A stretch of 64,000 nucleotides of DNA from Paragorgia papillata (GCA_035771165.1 JAWNZC010000469.1:3101001-3165000), one strand, 5' to 3'. Positions 1 through 10,591 are shown, numbered from the stretch's first letter. A program made the numbers and translations. Notes: generated by a model not told the origin, from the letters alone.

Positions 1-272
1 ATAGCTTTGCAAACTGTTGAAATGAGAAAGAGGCGCCGCCATACGACACAGTTCAGACCATGGATCCCAGTTAAGCCCTAGCCGTTGATTTTACGGAGGG
101 AGGAAAACCGTAGCCTGCGAATACAGCCGCCTCACATCGACTAAAGTCTACTCACATGAGTCCCAAGCTCGAGAACGGGGCTGTTCCCAGACGGTCACCC
201 ATCCATCCAAGTACTAACCCCGTCCAACCGGGCTTAACTATTGGTGAGAGGCAGCGCCCTAACAGCACACGT
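1..272 (-). mobile_element. 5S rRNA-derived SINE, minus strand, left end at or near the window edge
   Basis: Read on the minus strand, bases 272 to about 165 resemble the 3' two thirds of animal 5S rRNA, with the internal-promoter stretch GTTAAGCCCGG and the phrase TTGGATGGGTGACCGTCTGG (the copy here has ATGGATGGGTGACC). A body follows that contains CTCCCTCCGTAAAATCAAC. The same head and body recur at 44620-44930 on the plus strand, so this is a dispersed element and not a 5S gene. SINE3-type elements with 5S heads are known in animals; assignment to that class is inferred from the head. Confidence 0.65.
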
Positions 273-305
273 CATCCGTGCTCCCTGTTTTCACTTTGCT
301 CTGTA

Positions 306-372
306 ATACATAACCTGATGCAAACACTCGTGTAATAAGTTTGGTAGAATTCGAACTTTCGAAGGTGCTTAT
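306..372. mobile_element. fragment of the 'cctgatgcaaacac' foldback family
   Basis: Contains ACCTGATGCAAACACTCG and GAATTCGAACTTTCGAA. These match one arm of the complete foldback element at 10592-10782. Only one arm is present, so it is a truncated copy. Confidence 0.5.
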
Positions 373-388
373 GTAAATAAAACCCATG

Positions 389-616
389 TTGGTGGCACAG
401 TGGTTAGCGCACGTGCCTTTCACCTCTGCGACCAGAGTTCGATTCCTGCTCAGTTCAGTTATCTTACTAAAATTTCACCTTGGCCGCATGTGAGAAGAGT
501 GTTTCCAGTTTGACTCTACCAAACACCACCAGGTTTCCTCCGGGTAACTCCGGTTCCTCTTGTAGTAATACTGGACCAATAAGGGATGGACCTCTAGGGG
601 ATGGCCCTTATTGAAG
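389..616 (+). mobile_element. tRNA-derived SINE
   Basis: The head carries pol III box A-like TGGCACAGTGGTTAGCGC and box B-like GAGTTCGATTCC about 30 nt downstream, the spacing of a tRNA promoter. It does not fold into a complete tRNA. The body to about 616 contains TTTCCTCCGGGTAACTCCGG and ends at GGCCCTTATTGAAG before a G run. Class is inferred from the A and B boxes. Confidence 0.6.
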
Positions 617-965
617 GGGGGGGGGGAAGATGAAGGGGAAGATGAAGAAGGGGAGGAAGAAGAAGGGGAAGAAGAAGAAGAAGGGGAGGAAGAAGAAGGG
701 GAAGAAGAAGAAGGGGAAGATGGAGAAGAAGAAGGGGAAGATGAAGAAGGGGAAGATGAAGAAGAAGAAGAAGGGGAAGAAGAAGGGGAAGATGAAGAAG
801 AAGAAGGGGAAGATGAAGAAGGGGAAGATGAAGAAGAAGAAGAAGGGGAAGAAGAAGGGGAAGATGAAGAAGAAGAAGGGGAAGATGAAGAAGGGGAAGA
901 TGAAGGGGACGGGGAAGAAGAAGACGGGAAAGAAGGGGAGAAGGCGAAGGGCAAGAAGAAGAACA
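616..965. repeat. polypurine GAA/GGGGAA tract
   Basis: About 350 nt of almost pure purine on the plus strand, built from GAAGAAGAAGGGGAAGATG-type units with very few pyrimidines. All frames stay open because of composition (Glu/Gly, Lys/Gly or Ser/Pro), so the ORFs here are not genes. A mirror-symmetric purine tract of this length is a candidate for triplex (H-DNA) formation. Confidence 0.85.
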
Positions 966-995
966 GGAAAAAGATGGAAATTGAATATAAATCTA

Positions 996-1395
996 TCTAA
1001 TAGATCTTTCTGCATGTGAATGGATCACATGATCTTTCTTTTGACAAATATATTATATTTTCGCAACTGGTCCCAGTTTGATAATAAATTTAACACATGC
1101 CGTATATTCCTACATCTTTAAATTTCCCTTCACCAAAAATCCTTACAATATACAGTTTAATCAAGTGCCATATAATACTTGTTTTATACATGCAGTAGCC
1201 TGATGCAAATACAAGTTTTGTGAACCCAAGTTGTAGGCAAGGGTTTATAATATTAAGTAATTTTAACTGCGTTTGCATAGCCTGATATCACGATAACTGA
1301 CCAATTATCACTGTGTGCATACAACACAACGTTACCACATGATAGACCTTTCCGCATGAAGTGCGTGGACAATGCGTTGAGTGATTTGATTGGAT
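996..1395. mobile_element. scattered arms of two foldback families
   Basis: Bases 998-1050 (TAGATCTTTCTGCATG, then GGATCACATGATC) and 1342-1395 (GATAGACCTTTCCGCATGAA) are arms of the foldback family complete at 5105-5271. Between them, 1196-1320 carries AGCCTGATGCAAATACAAG and GAACCCAAGTTGTAGGCAAG, related to the centre and arms of the 10592-10782 family. No complete element or target duplication could be resolved. Confidence 0.5.
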
Positions 1396-1629
1396 TACTG
1401 TATGTGTATGTGTATATATGATATATACTGTGTATATAGATTGTAATATTTGAATTTTAAGCAGACCTTACATTGCCACTTTGACTTGAGTAATTATTGA
1501 TAGAATCATGTATAAATCTCATGCACAACTTCACCCAATAGTTGTTTTTATAACCTTAGTTACCTTTAGGTTACTATTGACAGCTGATAACAATGGATGC
1601 ATCATGTTGAATTGTTACAAGCTCTGACA

Positions 1630-1815
1630 AGTTGTCTGTGGTGTGGTGTGATGTCTGTGGTGTGGTGTGGTGGTGTATGCGATGTGGTGTTGTCTATGAT
1701 GTGGTGTGGTGTTGTCTGTCGTGTGGTGTGGTGTGGTGTTGTATGTGATGTGGTGTTGTCTGTGGTGTGATGTGGTGTTGTATGTGATGTGGTGTTGTCT
1801 GTGGTGTGGTGCGGT
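1630..1815. repeat. TGTGGTG minisatellite
   Basis: Irregular tandem repeats of TGTGGTGTGGTG and GTTGTCTGTGGTGTG. No coding potential beyond low-complexity frames. Confidence 0.8.
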
Positions 1816-1864
1816 GCCCCCCTGCTTCCTACGCCCTTGTTAAATTATGTACACTGGATTTTTG

Positions 1865-2190
1865 CTATTTCACATTTTGAGAATGTGAAATTATTAAATT
1901 GTAAAAATTTAAAATAATTAGTTTGTAAAAATTCAAAATTATTGTAATAATATTATTATTATAAATAATATTATTACTATTATTGTTACTACTATTATTA
2001 CTATTATTATTATTACTATTGTTGTTGTTATTATTATCATCATCATTATTAGTTGTTGTTATTATTATCATTACTATTATGATCATTATTATTATTGTTG
2101 TTGTTGTTGTTGTTATTATTATTATAATTACTATTATCATTACTATTATTATTATCATTAAATTATTATTGTTGTTGTTGTTATTATTAT
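1865..2190. repeat. AT-rich tract and (ATT)n/(GTT)n microsatellite
   Basis: An AT-rich stretch leads into mixed ATT, ACT and GTT trinucleotide repeats. Both long ORFs here (Asn/Ile on minus, Leu/Ile/Val on plus) are products of the repeat. Confidence 0.85.
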
Positions 2191-2840
2191 CACCCGAGAT
2201 TGCTCACTCAGATTTCTGGCTATGAAGGTGTTGCTACTCTAAGTGATGAACCAGACACAGTTGAGTAGAGTTTTTTTCTCATGGTTCATCATTCCTCACT
2301 CACAAGTAATCATTATTTACCATAATGAAATATGAAAATAGAAAAAGACACCACAACAAATATCATTCAAGTTAATATGAATATATATTACTATTAGTAG
2401 CAGAATAGAAATAGGAAATGACAGTTACTGATAGCGGATAAAAACTAAAATATATCCAATATCCACACGCCATCCAATAATTTATAGAGATCTGAATAGT
2501 ACTGGATGGATAATTTTAATCCATACAGCAGCTCATAAACATGAAAGAAAAAAGAAAAATATGTTAAAAGATGTACAATATGTTTGATCAAATTCGTATG
2601 AGAATAATTTGTGTAAATAAATATTCTTCAAGCTATTTTACTCAGAAAAACTAAATGCAAGTTTCCAAGTAGGAGTGAAATCTACAGCTTGTGTTACAGT
2701 AGTAAAATACCAAAATGTGACCACCATCCCTCAGACACACCTTTGCAAGCATATTACTCAGTATCAATGACTCAATGTCTCACTTCTACCATGTTGCACA
2801 ATTTAGTGTCTTTTATTAGTGAGACTTTTGTGTCTGTTTA
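2191..2840. other. unannotated intergenic stretch
   Basis: No gene or complete element recognised. Bases 2395-2470 (AGCAGAATAGAAATAGG, AATGACAGTTACTGAT) recur at 6095-6165, so part of it is a dispersed repeat. Confidence 0.5.
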
Positions 2841-2844
2841 GCAT

Positions 2845-3765
2845 GTATTGACTGTGTCTTGTAGGTCAGATCTATTAAAGTGCACCGTAATGCACTTGTG
2901 TCTGCATGGTATCAGTAGCCGCAACAGTACAGATACGATTACCGTAGCTACCATATTGGCATATTTTGCCTCTTTGAGTGATACTAGTAATTGATCGTAC
3001 ATCAGCAGCTACATCAACCCTAATACTGTGACTGTTTACCTCCAATTATGTCTGCATCTTTCTAGATCATTATCATCATGCTGTGATGTATGAACCTACT
3101 GTACTATGTATGCAAGAAAACCACAATTGAAATTCCTTGCTATGTAGGAATATGCTACTGAAATAAACTCTTAGTAACTAGTAAACAGTTTCTGCAACAT
3201 AAGAAAGTACATAAAGTATATGAGACTGTGTCTTGTATGTATTAAAGCGTTGTATCCGTAACTGCATGAAGACAGATTCATATAAATTGATGACTCAACT
3301 GTCATGTCAGTTATTGATCTCCATCAGCAGTTACATTGTTTACAACATTTAATAGTCCTAATACTTGTATCTACTGTATCAAACTGTGTCTTGTATTTCT
3401 ATTAAAGTGCATGGTAGTGCACTTGTGTCTGCTGTATCAGTAACTGCATCAAAACAGATTCATATTCATTGATGACTCAACTGTTATGTCAGTAATTGAT
3501 CTCCATCAGCAGTTACATTGTCTACAACATTTAATAGTCCTAATACATGTACCTACTGTATCAAACTGTGTCTTGTATTTCTATTAAAGTGCATGGTAGT
3601 GCACTTGTGTCTGCTGTATCAGTAACTGCATCAGAACAGATTCATATTCATTGATGACTCAACTGTCAATTGTCAGTAATTGATCTACATCAGCAGTTAC
3701 ATCAACTTTCTTACTGTGACTGTTTACCTTCGATTGTGTCTGCATCTTTCTAGATCAATATGATT
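2845..3765. repeat. tandem repeat with a period of about 182 bp
   Basis: The phrase ACTGTGTCTTGTATTTC starts at 3383 and again at 3565, giving a 182-nt period. Diverged versions of the unit start near 2851 and 3223. Shared sub-blocks include GCACTTGTGTCTGCTGTATC and GATCTCCATCAGCAGTTACA. Edge sequences (CTTTCTAGATCATTATC at about 3059, CTTTCTAGATCAATATG at about 3748) also match, so a larger unit lies around the array. Noncoding, AT-rich, satellite-like. Confidence 0.75.
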
Positions 3766-4052
3766 GAGCTGTAAGGTATGAACTTATTGTACTATGTATG
3801 CAAAGAAAATACCATTTGGATGTAAAATACGAAGACATACTTAACAATTTCAAACGTCCACAGACCACACTGCCCGACGGCCGACACTGGCAGTTGCGAC
3901 TGTTGTTTCTATCTCCTCTGTAATTCTGTAAATTCACTTGAAAGTTCCTCCACAGCTTGTCTAAATCTTCATTTCAATCTCTGTAAATACATGGAGTGAA
4001 CTAGCAGTGATAAACTGCACTTTTTCGCCAAGTTTTGTGCAGTAAACAAACA

Positions 4053-4980
4053 ATTCTTCCTTCCCGCCATTGATCAATTCATCACGTGACCTCGTGTTTT
4101 GCGGACGCGATTACATGAAGTACTTGGGAAACAATCTGCTTCGCATAAAACATAAATAAACAATTTTGGCACAAGACCAGGGTTTATTGCGAATATTTTT
4201 TATGTGTTCATTAATGTAGTTTGGTGAGTTGAGGTCATTTATTGTTGATTATGATCGAGATGCGGCTGCACCCCCCCCCCCCCCCACCCCCAAGGTCTAT
4301 TATAAGGGGTCTAAATTTCCGAAATCCGTTCTATTTTGGCAATTTTAACCGCAACCGCTTTTCCGTTTCACTTACTAGGAACTTAACCGCGCTTTTGAGA
4401 AATCATCGCCAATTCTCAAGCGCTCTGCACCCTAAAAGATAATTGCGTGTATCCTCCAATGAGGACATTTAGGGCGGATTTTGATCATATCCAGTTTTGT
4501 TTTGTTGGTTTGTTTGGGGGTGGGGGGTGGGGGGTGGGGGGGTGGGTTAACTGAACGGTTCTCAGTTAACGCCCCCCCACCCCCTCCCAAAAAAAACACA
4601 CAACCCAAACTGGATATGAACAAAACTGGATATGATCAAAATCCGCCCTAAAATAATAGCTAAAACCACCTAACTGCCAAACTATAAAATCTTGACATCA
4701 CGTTCTTAAAAGTCAGTTTATTTCCTTTAGATTGTAAATATATTGTATTGAAAATATAACCTGGAGATGGTTTTTTCATTCCTTCCTTCCCGCTTCGTTC
4801 TTCGCGCCATTGATCAATTCATCACGTGACCTCGTGTTTCGCGGACATGATTACATGAAGTACTTGGGTAACAATCTGCTTCGCATATAAAAACATAAAT
4901 AAACAATTTTGTCATATTAAAACCTGGTTTTATTGCGAATATTTTTTATCTGTTCATTAATACAGCTTGGTGAGCTGAGT
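4053..4980. repeat. about 190-bp direct repeat bracketing a G-rich hairpin
   Basis: 4053-4240 and 4788-4980 are near copies sharing CCATTGATCAATTCATCACG, GATTACATGAAGTACTTGGG and TATTGCGAATATTTTTTAT. They bracket about 550 nt that include the foldback at 4468-4652. They lack TG...CA ends and do not flank any coding sequence, so a tandem duplication is likelier than LTRs. Confidence 0.6.
4468..4652. mobile_element. G-rich foldback element (185 bp)
   Basis: Terminal arms TTTAGGGCGGATTTTGATCA and its reverse complement at the other end pair for about 30 nt, running on into CATATCCAGTTTTG. Inside, a G-run segment (about 4515-4545) faces a C-run segment (about 4570-4590) around GTTAACTGAACGGTTCTCAG. 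Almost the whole element can fold into one hairpin. The G runs are also G-quadruplex candidates. Confidence 0.7.
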
Positions 4981-5104
4981 TGGAGAAGTCCAAAGTAGCA
5001 AATGAACCAATCATATTGCACTGTGATCATGTGACAATGTTTGATGTGGGTGGTAATACGCGCAACAATGTTTTTCAACTTGCATGCCAATGCAACATTG
5101 CAAC

Positions 5105-5271
5105 AATAGACCTTTCCGCATGAAGTGAATGGATCACGTGATGTTTCTTTTTGACAAGTCTGATTGGCTGATGTTCAATGTTTGTCTGAAGTTTCGGATG
5201 TCCGAAGTTTTGCGAGAGCCAATCAAATCTCTCAACATGTTATCCACGCACTTCATGCGGAAAGGTCTATT
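5105..5271. mobile_element. foldback MITE with AATAGACCTTTCCGC ends
   Basis: Left arm AATAGACCTTTCCGCATGAA and right arm TTCATGCGGAAAGGTCTATT are perfect inverted repeats. The interior is also weakly palindromic (TCTGAAGTTTCGGATG, then TCCGAAG). Flanks CAAC and TTGTTGC extend the symmetry, so no target duplication can be separated from the repeat. Partial copies lie at 998-1050 and 1342-1395. Confidence 0.75.
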
Positions 5272-5277
5272 TGTTGC

Positions 5278-6180
5278 TATGGTACGAATTAATATGAATA
5301 TTTATTACTACTAGGTTACGTAAATGGTATGTGAATGCTGCCTTTGGTGGTAATGTGGCAGAGTTGTGGGTTTTCTGACATGTGGGAGGAGAAGGCTTGG
5401 TGGTTGCGTGTTTCTGACTTTCTGTATGCATTTTAAACACAAGAAAGATAAATTCAAGAAGTAAAAACAATATTTTTATTGTGTATTTTTTAAAGCAATA
5501 GAATGCAAGTGTAAAATGTTGAATATAAATGTAAAGCTAAAATTTCTTATAAACATACACGTCTTCGCACATCAGATTCAGATTAAACAATTGTTTAATA
5601 AATGACTAACTGACTCATTGAGAACTATATAGACTAAACTTCACGGCTTGTTTTTAGGATATCTTGGTAGCGTTTGGGCTAAAGGTCTTTGGGAGAGGCT
5701 ATATATTAATTGAAAAGATGCATACGCACCCGCTCCCCAGTATTGGCCATTTGACAGTTCAAATGTCTGTTGTAATGAAACAAAATTGCAATTGACTAAT
5801 GACATTTGTTTAATCTTGCAGATGACTAAAGACATTTGTCTAATTTTACATGAAATTCACAATTAGCATACGGCATACATACCTGAAAACCTGTTCGCTC
5901 GACAGTCCAAACGAAAAGAAAGCATGTAGTTCGCGCGTTGTATTCTGGTTAGTTGTTTCGCACTGCATTTTGGGTCTATAGCAATTAGACCACAATGCAA
6001 TGCGCCAATGAAAGATTTGAAAAAAGCCCCACTACATTATTTAGGTTTGCTGCCTTGCTCGCTCGCTTCAGGCTCGCTCGCTGCGGCAGCAATTAGCAGC
6101 AGAATAGAAATAGGAAATGACAGTTACTGATTGGATAAAAATATTAATATATCCAATACACACACACCAGTAAAAGTCCC
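5278..6180. other. unannotated intergenic stretch
   Basis: No gene recognised. Small ORFs of 60-67 codons show no family features. A short hairpin of CTCGCTCGCT motifs lies at about 6055-6085, and 6095-6165 repeats 2395-2470. Confidence 0.5.
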
Positions 6181-7165
6181 TTTTCACAGGGCCGTAGGAA
6201 GATGTTTCAGGTTAGCGGGGGCCGAGCGCCGAAGGCGCGAGAACCCACTGGGGGGGGGGGGGGGGTTCCGGAGGCATGCTACCCAGGAAATGTTTTGATT
6301 TCTAACTCTTTGAAACGCGTTTTCCTGCATTTTGGAGTCAGTTTTACAACAAAATATTATGATCATAAACAATATCATTTTAGTTTACCTTTACTTCCTT
6401 CCAGGAGAAAGAAGAATTTTTATGAAAGGACATCGTATAGCGAGAAGACCGGGAAGCGCGCAAGCTTTATATATATTAAAGCATTGGTGATGCATAACAT
6501 TTCCAATGACTGCGAGGTTCTTTGGCGCTTTCGCATCAGTAGCTTTAACTGTAAAGTTATCTTGCCGTTAACTTACCAACTTCAGTCTCTGTATCTTGCT
6601 AGTCTTGCCGTGGAGCCGGGACAAAGAAAGATTGAATCTTCCTCTGCGCCATACGTCTGCGCTAACTGGCAGCGGAAAAAACTCGTCCTTTCACGTCTAA
6701 TTTTTAGGGGAGCTCCTTCTGGCGATTAGGGAGGCGCTAGACTTTCTCAAAGTCCTTTTGAAACATTTTTGACCTTTCGGTTCCTCGTTGAAAAGGACTT
6801 TTCCCACCTGCAGCGCGCCAAAATTCACCGGTGAATTTTTCGAACGGTGACGTAATTCGGGAAGTAATTATATTCAGGCTAAATTGCTATGCAAGTGCTA
6901 TCTTTGGAAGTTGGAGTTAAACAGACTCTTGAAAACGTTTTAGTAGGGGTAGAACCACTTTCCATTGCATGTACGACAACCCGAAACACGTCAAAACAGG
7001 GCGATGTACACTTCAGCGATTTCCCGCCAGAATATTTAATTCGATTCAAAAACCTGGAAGCGAAACAAGTCGGCCTCTTTCCTCCCACTTTTCCGCTCTC
7101 CCGCCTTTCCACCCGCCCGCAAAACCTAGCGCCAAGAGGCGGACTGGGAGCAAGTCTTGGGAGGC
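6181..7165. other. repeat-derived stretch; ORFs not convincing
   Basis: The start (GGGCCGTAGGAAG, then a G run and GGAGGCATGCTACCCAGG) resembles the repeat at 15590-15690 (GGGGGCATGCCCCCCAG), suggesting decayed transposon sequence. A 175-codon plus-strand ORF (6202-6729) and a 105-codon minus-strand ORF (6879-7196) have no recognisable motif. The 20-bp perfect palindrome AAAATTCACCGGTGAATTTT lies at about 6821-6840. Confidence 0.4.
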
Positions 7166-7173
7166 GCTGGCAC

Positions 7174-7983
7174 CACTGATCTGGTAATAATTCCATGTCC
7201 TACATAACCCAAGTACTTCATGAAAGCCTTACCCCAACACACAACCTAACCTAAGGATGGCAATTCGTGTAAATAGGACATGGACGTATAACCACTGATC
7301 TCAATAAAACTGGATGGGGCATGAGGCCGGATTTAGCGTGCCAGTTGTATGATGACGTGACCACTACCCAAGATGGCTGCCACTGAAGTTCATAGCTTTC
7401 GTAGATTGAAAACAGACAAAAAGAGTTATTTTAAGACAATTTAAACGAATGTAAGGACACAAGAAGTACTTAATAAGGTTTAAGACGCTAATTTCTTGTA
7501 TTTGTTTCTGTTACTGAGCTGTAAAACCTTTAAATTTCGTCGTTTTTCTTCAGTGCCGACAACGAAGAAACTTCACGATAATATAACTGAAAAACAGACA
7601 AAATCTACGAAGAATTAAATTCCAAGTCTTAAATTGTACCTTTTATAGTAATCTTAATGCCTTAACAATATCTTGTGTTGTGTACTTGCCATCTTTTGAC
7701 TGTATTTGTTGTTAAACAGTGAAAACTAAACGAACCGGCATCTGTTGTTTGCTTTACGACTTTTCCGACTCCCCCGGCACAGAGTACTTAATATTCTTCC
7801 CCCCGGATAATATGACCGTGGTTACGTCAAGATTGCTTATGCTAGTCAACTTTGGGATTGGGAACAAGTTCTAAGGCCGCAATGCGTCATATGTTCCACT
7901 AACGTAAGATGGCGGCGACTGCCACGAAATGTTTGACTGCTGGCCATAGGGAATGGCCTATCCAGTTTATATAGAGATCAGTG
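7174..7983. mobile_element. hAT-like non-autonomous element, 8-bp target duplication
   Basis: The ends are CACTGATCT and AGATCAGTG. The 8-bp direct repeat GCTGGCAC stands immediately outside each end (7166-7173 and 7984-7991). A further copy of the terminal motif (CCACTGATCTCAATAAAACT at about 7291) lies inside and pairs with the right end. No transposase is encoded. 8-bp duplications are typical of hAT, which is the basis of the class call. Confidence 0.65.
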
Positions 7984-8072
7984 GCTGGCACCCCTTGCCC
8001 CCCCCCTGGATCCTACGGTCATGTTTCACCCCAGGATAACATGTGTATGGATAAGTTATCAAGTCAGTAATG

Positions 8073-9103
8073 TACGGAGCCCCATAAGTGCCATACTTTT
8101 GAAGTGTTATTTTTTTCTTAAATTTCTACTTTTTTTTGAAATTTCTACTTTTTTTGAAATTTCTACTTTTTTTGAAATTTCTACTTTTTTTGAAATTTCT
8201 ACTTTTTTTGAAATTTCTACTTTTTTTGAAATATCTACTTTTTTTGAAATATCTACTTTTTTTGAAATATCTACTTTTTTTGAAATTTCTACTTTTTTTG
8301 AAATTTCTACTTTTTTTGAAATTTCTACTTTTTTTGAAATTTTAAATATCTACTTTTTTTGAAATATCTACTTTTTTTGAAATTTCTACTTCTTTTGAAA
8401 TTTCGACTTTTTTAAATTTCGACTTTTTTCTTAAATTTAAGATTTGGCGGACTGTTTCTCTATTTGTAACAAGATTGCGATCTACTCTTAACCTTTGATG
8501 CATTGCTCTATATCCAATGGAACTTCCACTTCCATGTAATTCTTCTTCTATTGCAGAAACTCTTTCATTTATTGGACTGCCTTCACTTCGCCCCTGTAAT
8601 CCCATAGTCTTAAGCAATCTTTTTAGATGACGAAGGCTTAGCATAATCCAATGGAATTTAGAGAGAAAGACCAAAATTTCGTTGTATGGAAAACCATGAT
8701 TAAAGTATTTTCTTATCAGACCTTCTCTAGTTTCTTCACCATCTTCCAATACTGGTAGATAATCGTGGAAAGGCATGGCGTAAGATATTGATAGAATTAT
8801 AGATAGAAATAACAAGTAAATTATTAAATAGACAGAAAGCAGAGAACTGGGCGCAACGGCAGCCATAAATTTTAAATGGCCGTTTTAAGAAAAAAATCGA
8901 AATTTAAGAAAAAAGTAGAAATTAAAAAAAAAAAGTCGGAATTTCAAAAAAAGTAGATATTTCAAAAAAAGTAGAAATTTCAAAAAAAGTAGAAATTTAA
9001 AAAAAAAGTAGAAATTTAAGAAAAAAAGTAGAAATTTCAAAAAAAAGTAGAAATTTAAGAAAAAGATAACACTTCAAAAGTATGGCACTTATGGGGCTCC
9101 GTA
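8073..9103. mobile_element. IS3EU-like element, 6-bp target duplication, repeat-loaded termini
   Basis: Terminal inverted repeats begin TACGGAGCCCCATAAGTGCC and are identical for 38 bp. The direct repeat GTAATG flanks both ends (8067-8072 and 9104-9109). Inside each terminus is an array of a short unit, GAAATTTCTACTTTTTTT, in inverted orientation: long on the left (8120-8420), short on the right (8930-9060). Between them lies the N-terminal part of an integrase-type protein (8342-8866). From memory, eukaryotic IS3EU elements make 6-bp duplications and start with TAY; the class is inferred from this and the protein. Confidence 0.7.
8342..8866 (-). CDS. N-terminal fragment of an integrase (rve)-type transposase, catalytic domain missing
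   Basis: The frame opens at a true ATG (8866). Residues about 1-30 are hydrophobic and probably not original. Residues about 45-140 carry the winged-helix DNA-binding region seen at the N-terminus of eukaryotic integrase-core proteins common in fish and cnidarians: GLIRKYFNHGFPYNEILVFL, SLRHLKRLLKTMGL, then GYRAMHQRLRV and NRETVRQIL. In full-length relatives the DDE integrase core follows about 15-20 residues later. Here the frame instead runs into the element's tandem repeat and codes KKVEISKKVDIS repeats to a stop at 8342. It is therefore a truncated, probably non-functional remnant inside a non-autonomous element. A trans-acting repressor role is conceivable, but nothing in the sequence shows it. 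Confidence 0.55.
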   Translation of the reverse strand: MAAVAPSSLLSVYLIIYLLFLSIILSISYAMPFHDYLPVLEDGEETREGLIRKYFNHGFPYNEILVFLSKFHWIMLSLRHLKRLLKTMGLQGRSEGSPINERVSAIEEELHGSGSSIGYRAMHQRLRVDRNLVTNRETVRQILNLRKKSKFKKVEISKEVEISKKVDISKKVDI

Positions 9104-9122
9104 GTAATGTCAGTTGAATAGT

Positions 9123-9450
9123 TTCAGTTGCTACAATAATAATAATAATGGCATTTATTTAAACACAATAAAAACTTACAGCATAGCTGATGTGGTCGAG
9201 TATTTACATGTATGATTTAAACTAAATTAATACCTAAATAAAAGTATTAATATTACATTTTATCTTACTATCCTATTCTACTAAATATATTACAACTATA
9301 ATTACTATTTCCTTATTACACGCTTAAAACTGTTAATGTCCTCTATGGCTCTTGTGTTATTGTCTAAAGAGTTCCATAAAACAGCAGCTTTATAGGAAAT
9401 TGATTTCTTTAAGAAATCAGTTTTAGGCTTAGGTAGAAAGACAAACAGTC
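9123..9450 (-). mobile_element. 5'-truncated LINE (3' end only)
   Basis: The minus strand translates to the C-terminus of a CR1/L2-type reverse transcriptase: LPKPKTDFLKKSISYKAAVL, then WNSLDNNTRAIEDINSFKRV, ending at a stop near 9340. It is followed by a short 3' UTR and an (ATT)n tail at 9135-9150 on the plus strand. The arrangement matches the 3' end of the larger LINE at 20571-23640 (LPKPKTNNMKNAFSYRGAEV). Confidence 0.75.
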
Positions 9451-9576
9451 AGAAATGTGTTGTATTTTAACTAGTTTTTATGACATTTTATGACTTTCAG
9501 TGTTCTTTAAAATCACCCCTCAGAATGCAGGAAATGGCATTTCAGAGACTCTAAATTTCAAAAATGCCCCCAGACT

Positions 9577-9924
9577 CATAGAGATCATATAAATACTCAG
9601 TGGTGTAGGAAGCAAGTTGATCTTGGAGGCGCACAGCTACAAAAGGACACTTTGTTCAGGGGGTAGGAGTTCAAAAGGACACTTGACAAAGTTGGGGGGG
9701 ACACATGTCCCGTTTTCCCCCCGGTTCCTACGCCCCTGTAAATACTAGAGGGGGCATCCTAATTTCAGCCAACCGCGGATAACCAATTGGACGCCGCCAT
9801 CTTGGATTTTTTTGCAGGCACGTTGGTTGGCAAAGGACTGGGTCTAGTAGGTAATGGCGGCTGCCATGTGGTTATCAAATTTTCTCGCCAATGCCCCCTC
9901 TATAGTATTTATATGATCTCTATG
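9577..9924. mobile_element. foldback MITE interrupted by a hAT MITE
   Basis: The arms CATAGAGATCATATAAATAC and AGAGGGGGCAT have their reverse complements at ATGCCCCCTCTATAGTATTT and ATATGATCTCTATG. The left arm is split by the insertion at 9598-9738. Flanks CCCAGACT (left) and CCCAGACC (right) are a probable 8-bp duplication with one mismatch. Confidence 0.75.
9598..9738. mobile_element. hAT MITE (141 bp) with exact 8-bp target duplication
   Basis: The ends CAGTGGTGTAGGAAGC and GGTTCCTACGCCCCTG are imperfect inverted repeats. TAAATACT flanks both sides (9590-9597 and 9739-9746). Removing the element and one TAAATACT restores the perfect foldback arm of the host element, so this insertion is the younger of the two. 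Confidence 0.85.
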
Positions 9925-10590
9925 CCCAGACCCCCTAGACCCCCTTTTTGTGAATGCTCCCCCCCGGACAAATCCTTAAAAGAGGCCCTGACCCCCCCCC
10001 CCCCCCACGACTTTTCCAACTATAACCTTATCCAAAGATCTACCCTAAACCTAATCACATTTACAATTATTATAGAGGGAACTGTTTAAATTCGAATTTT
10101 AATCAGATTTACAACTTGGCTAAACGAAAGGTGAACCGATAAAAATGGCGGTAAAAAGGTAAACCGACGAGAACACTCAGCGGTATTGCAACATTTTGAT
10201 TTGAGAATTGGCCTGGTGTAATCACTAACTAGAAATACATATACGCAACAACCCCTCGCCCGCTTTTAATACGTTAAATATTTAGCATTTATAAAGGAAA
10301 AACTAACCAGGGAAGAACTGTAATGCAAAGTTTCACTCGAACCATGGAGACACACGAAGAAACATCTTTTTGTTTTTTCAGTCACATTTGGCGGCATCTT
10401 TTCCGATCTTTATAGCAATTTTTCATGCTTTTTCAATGGTTTCTAGTCGTGTTTAATATTGTTTGGTTCATCCCACTGCAACATCTCTTCTTAGCTTACC
10501 TTTTTCGGTCATTTGTAAACCAATTTTTCTGACAAAGATTTTGTTTCGCTTGAGCCGCGAAAGTTGCCGATTTGCGATGAATATATATAT
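9925..10590. other. unannotated intergenic stretch
   Basis: No gene, RNA or complete element recognised. C runs at about 9958-10007 and AT-rich single-copy-looking sequence. Confidence 0.5.
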
Positions 10591-10591
10591 T

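Noticed and set aside
4053..4980. Direct repeats as LTRs of a small retrotransposon
   Set aside because: No TG...CA ends, primer-binding site, polypurine tract or coding region; the spacer is a foldback plus simple sequence.
6202..6729. 175-codon ORF as a gene
   Set aside because: Overlaps transposon-like GGGGCATGC sequence and a G run; no motif or splice evidence.
8120..8420. Regular direct repeats with AAATTTCTACTTTT, reminiscent of Cas12a-type CRISPR repeats
   Set aside because: Units are contiguous with no unique spacers, occur inverted at the other end of the same transposon, and the context is a eukaryotic genome.
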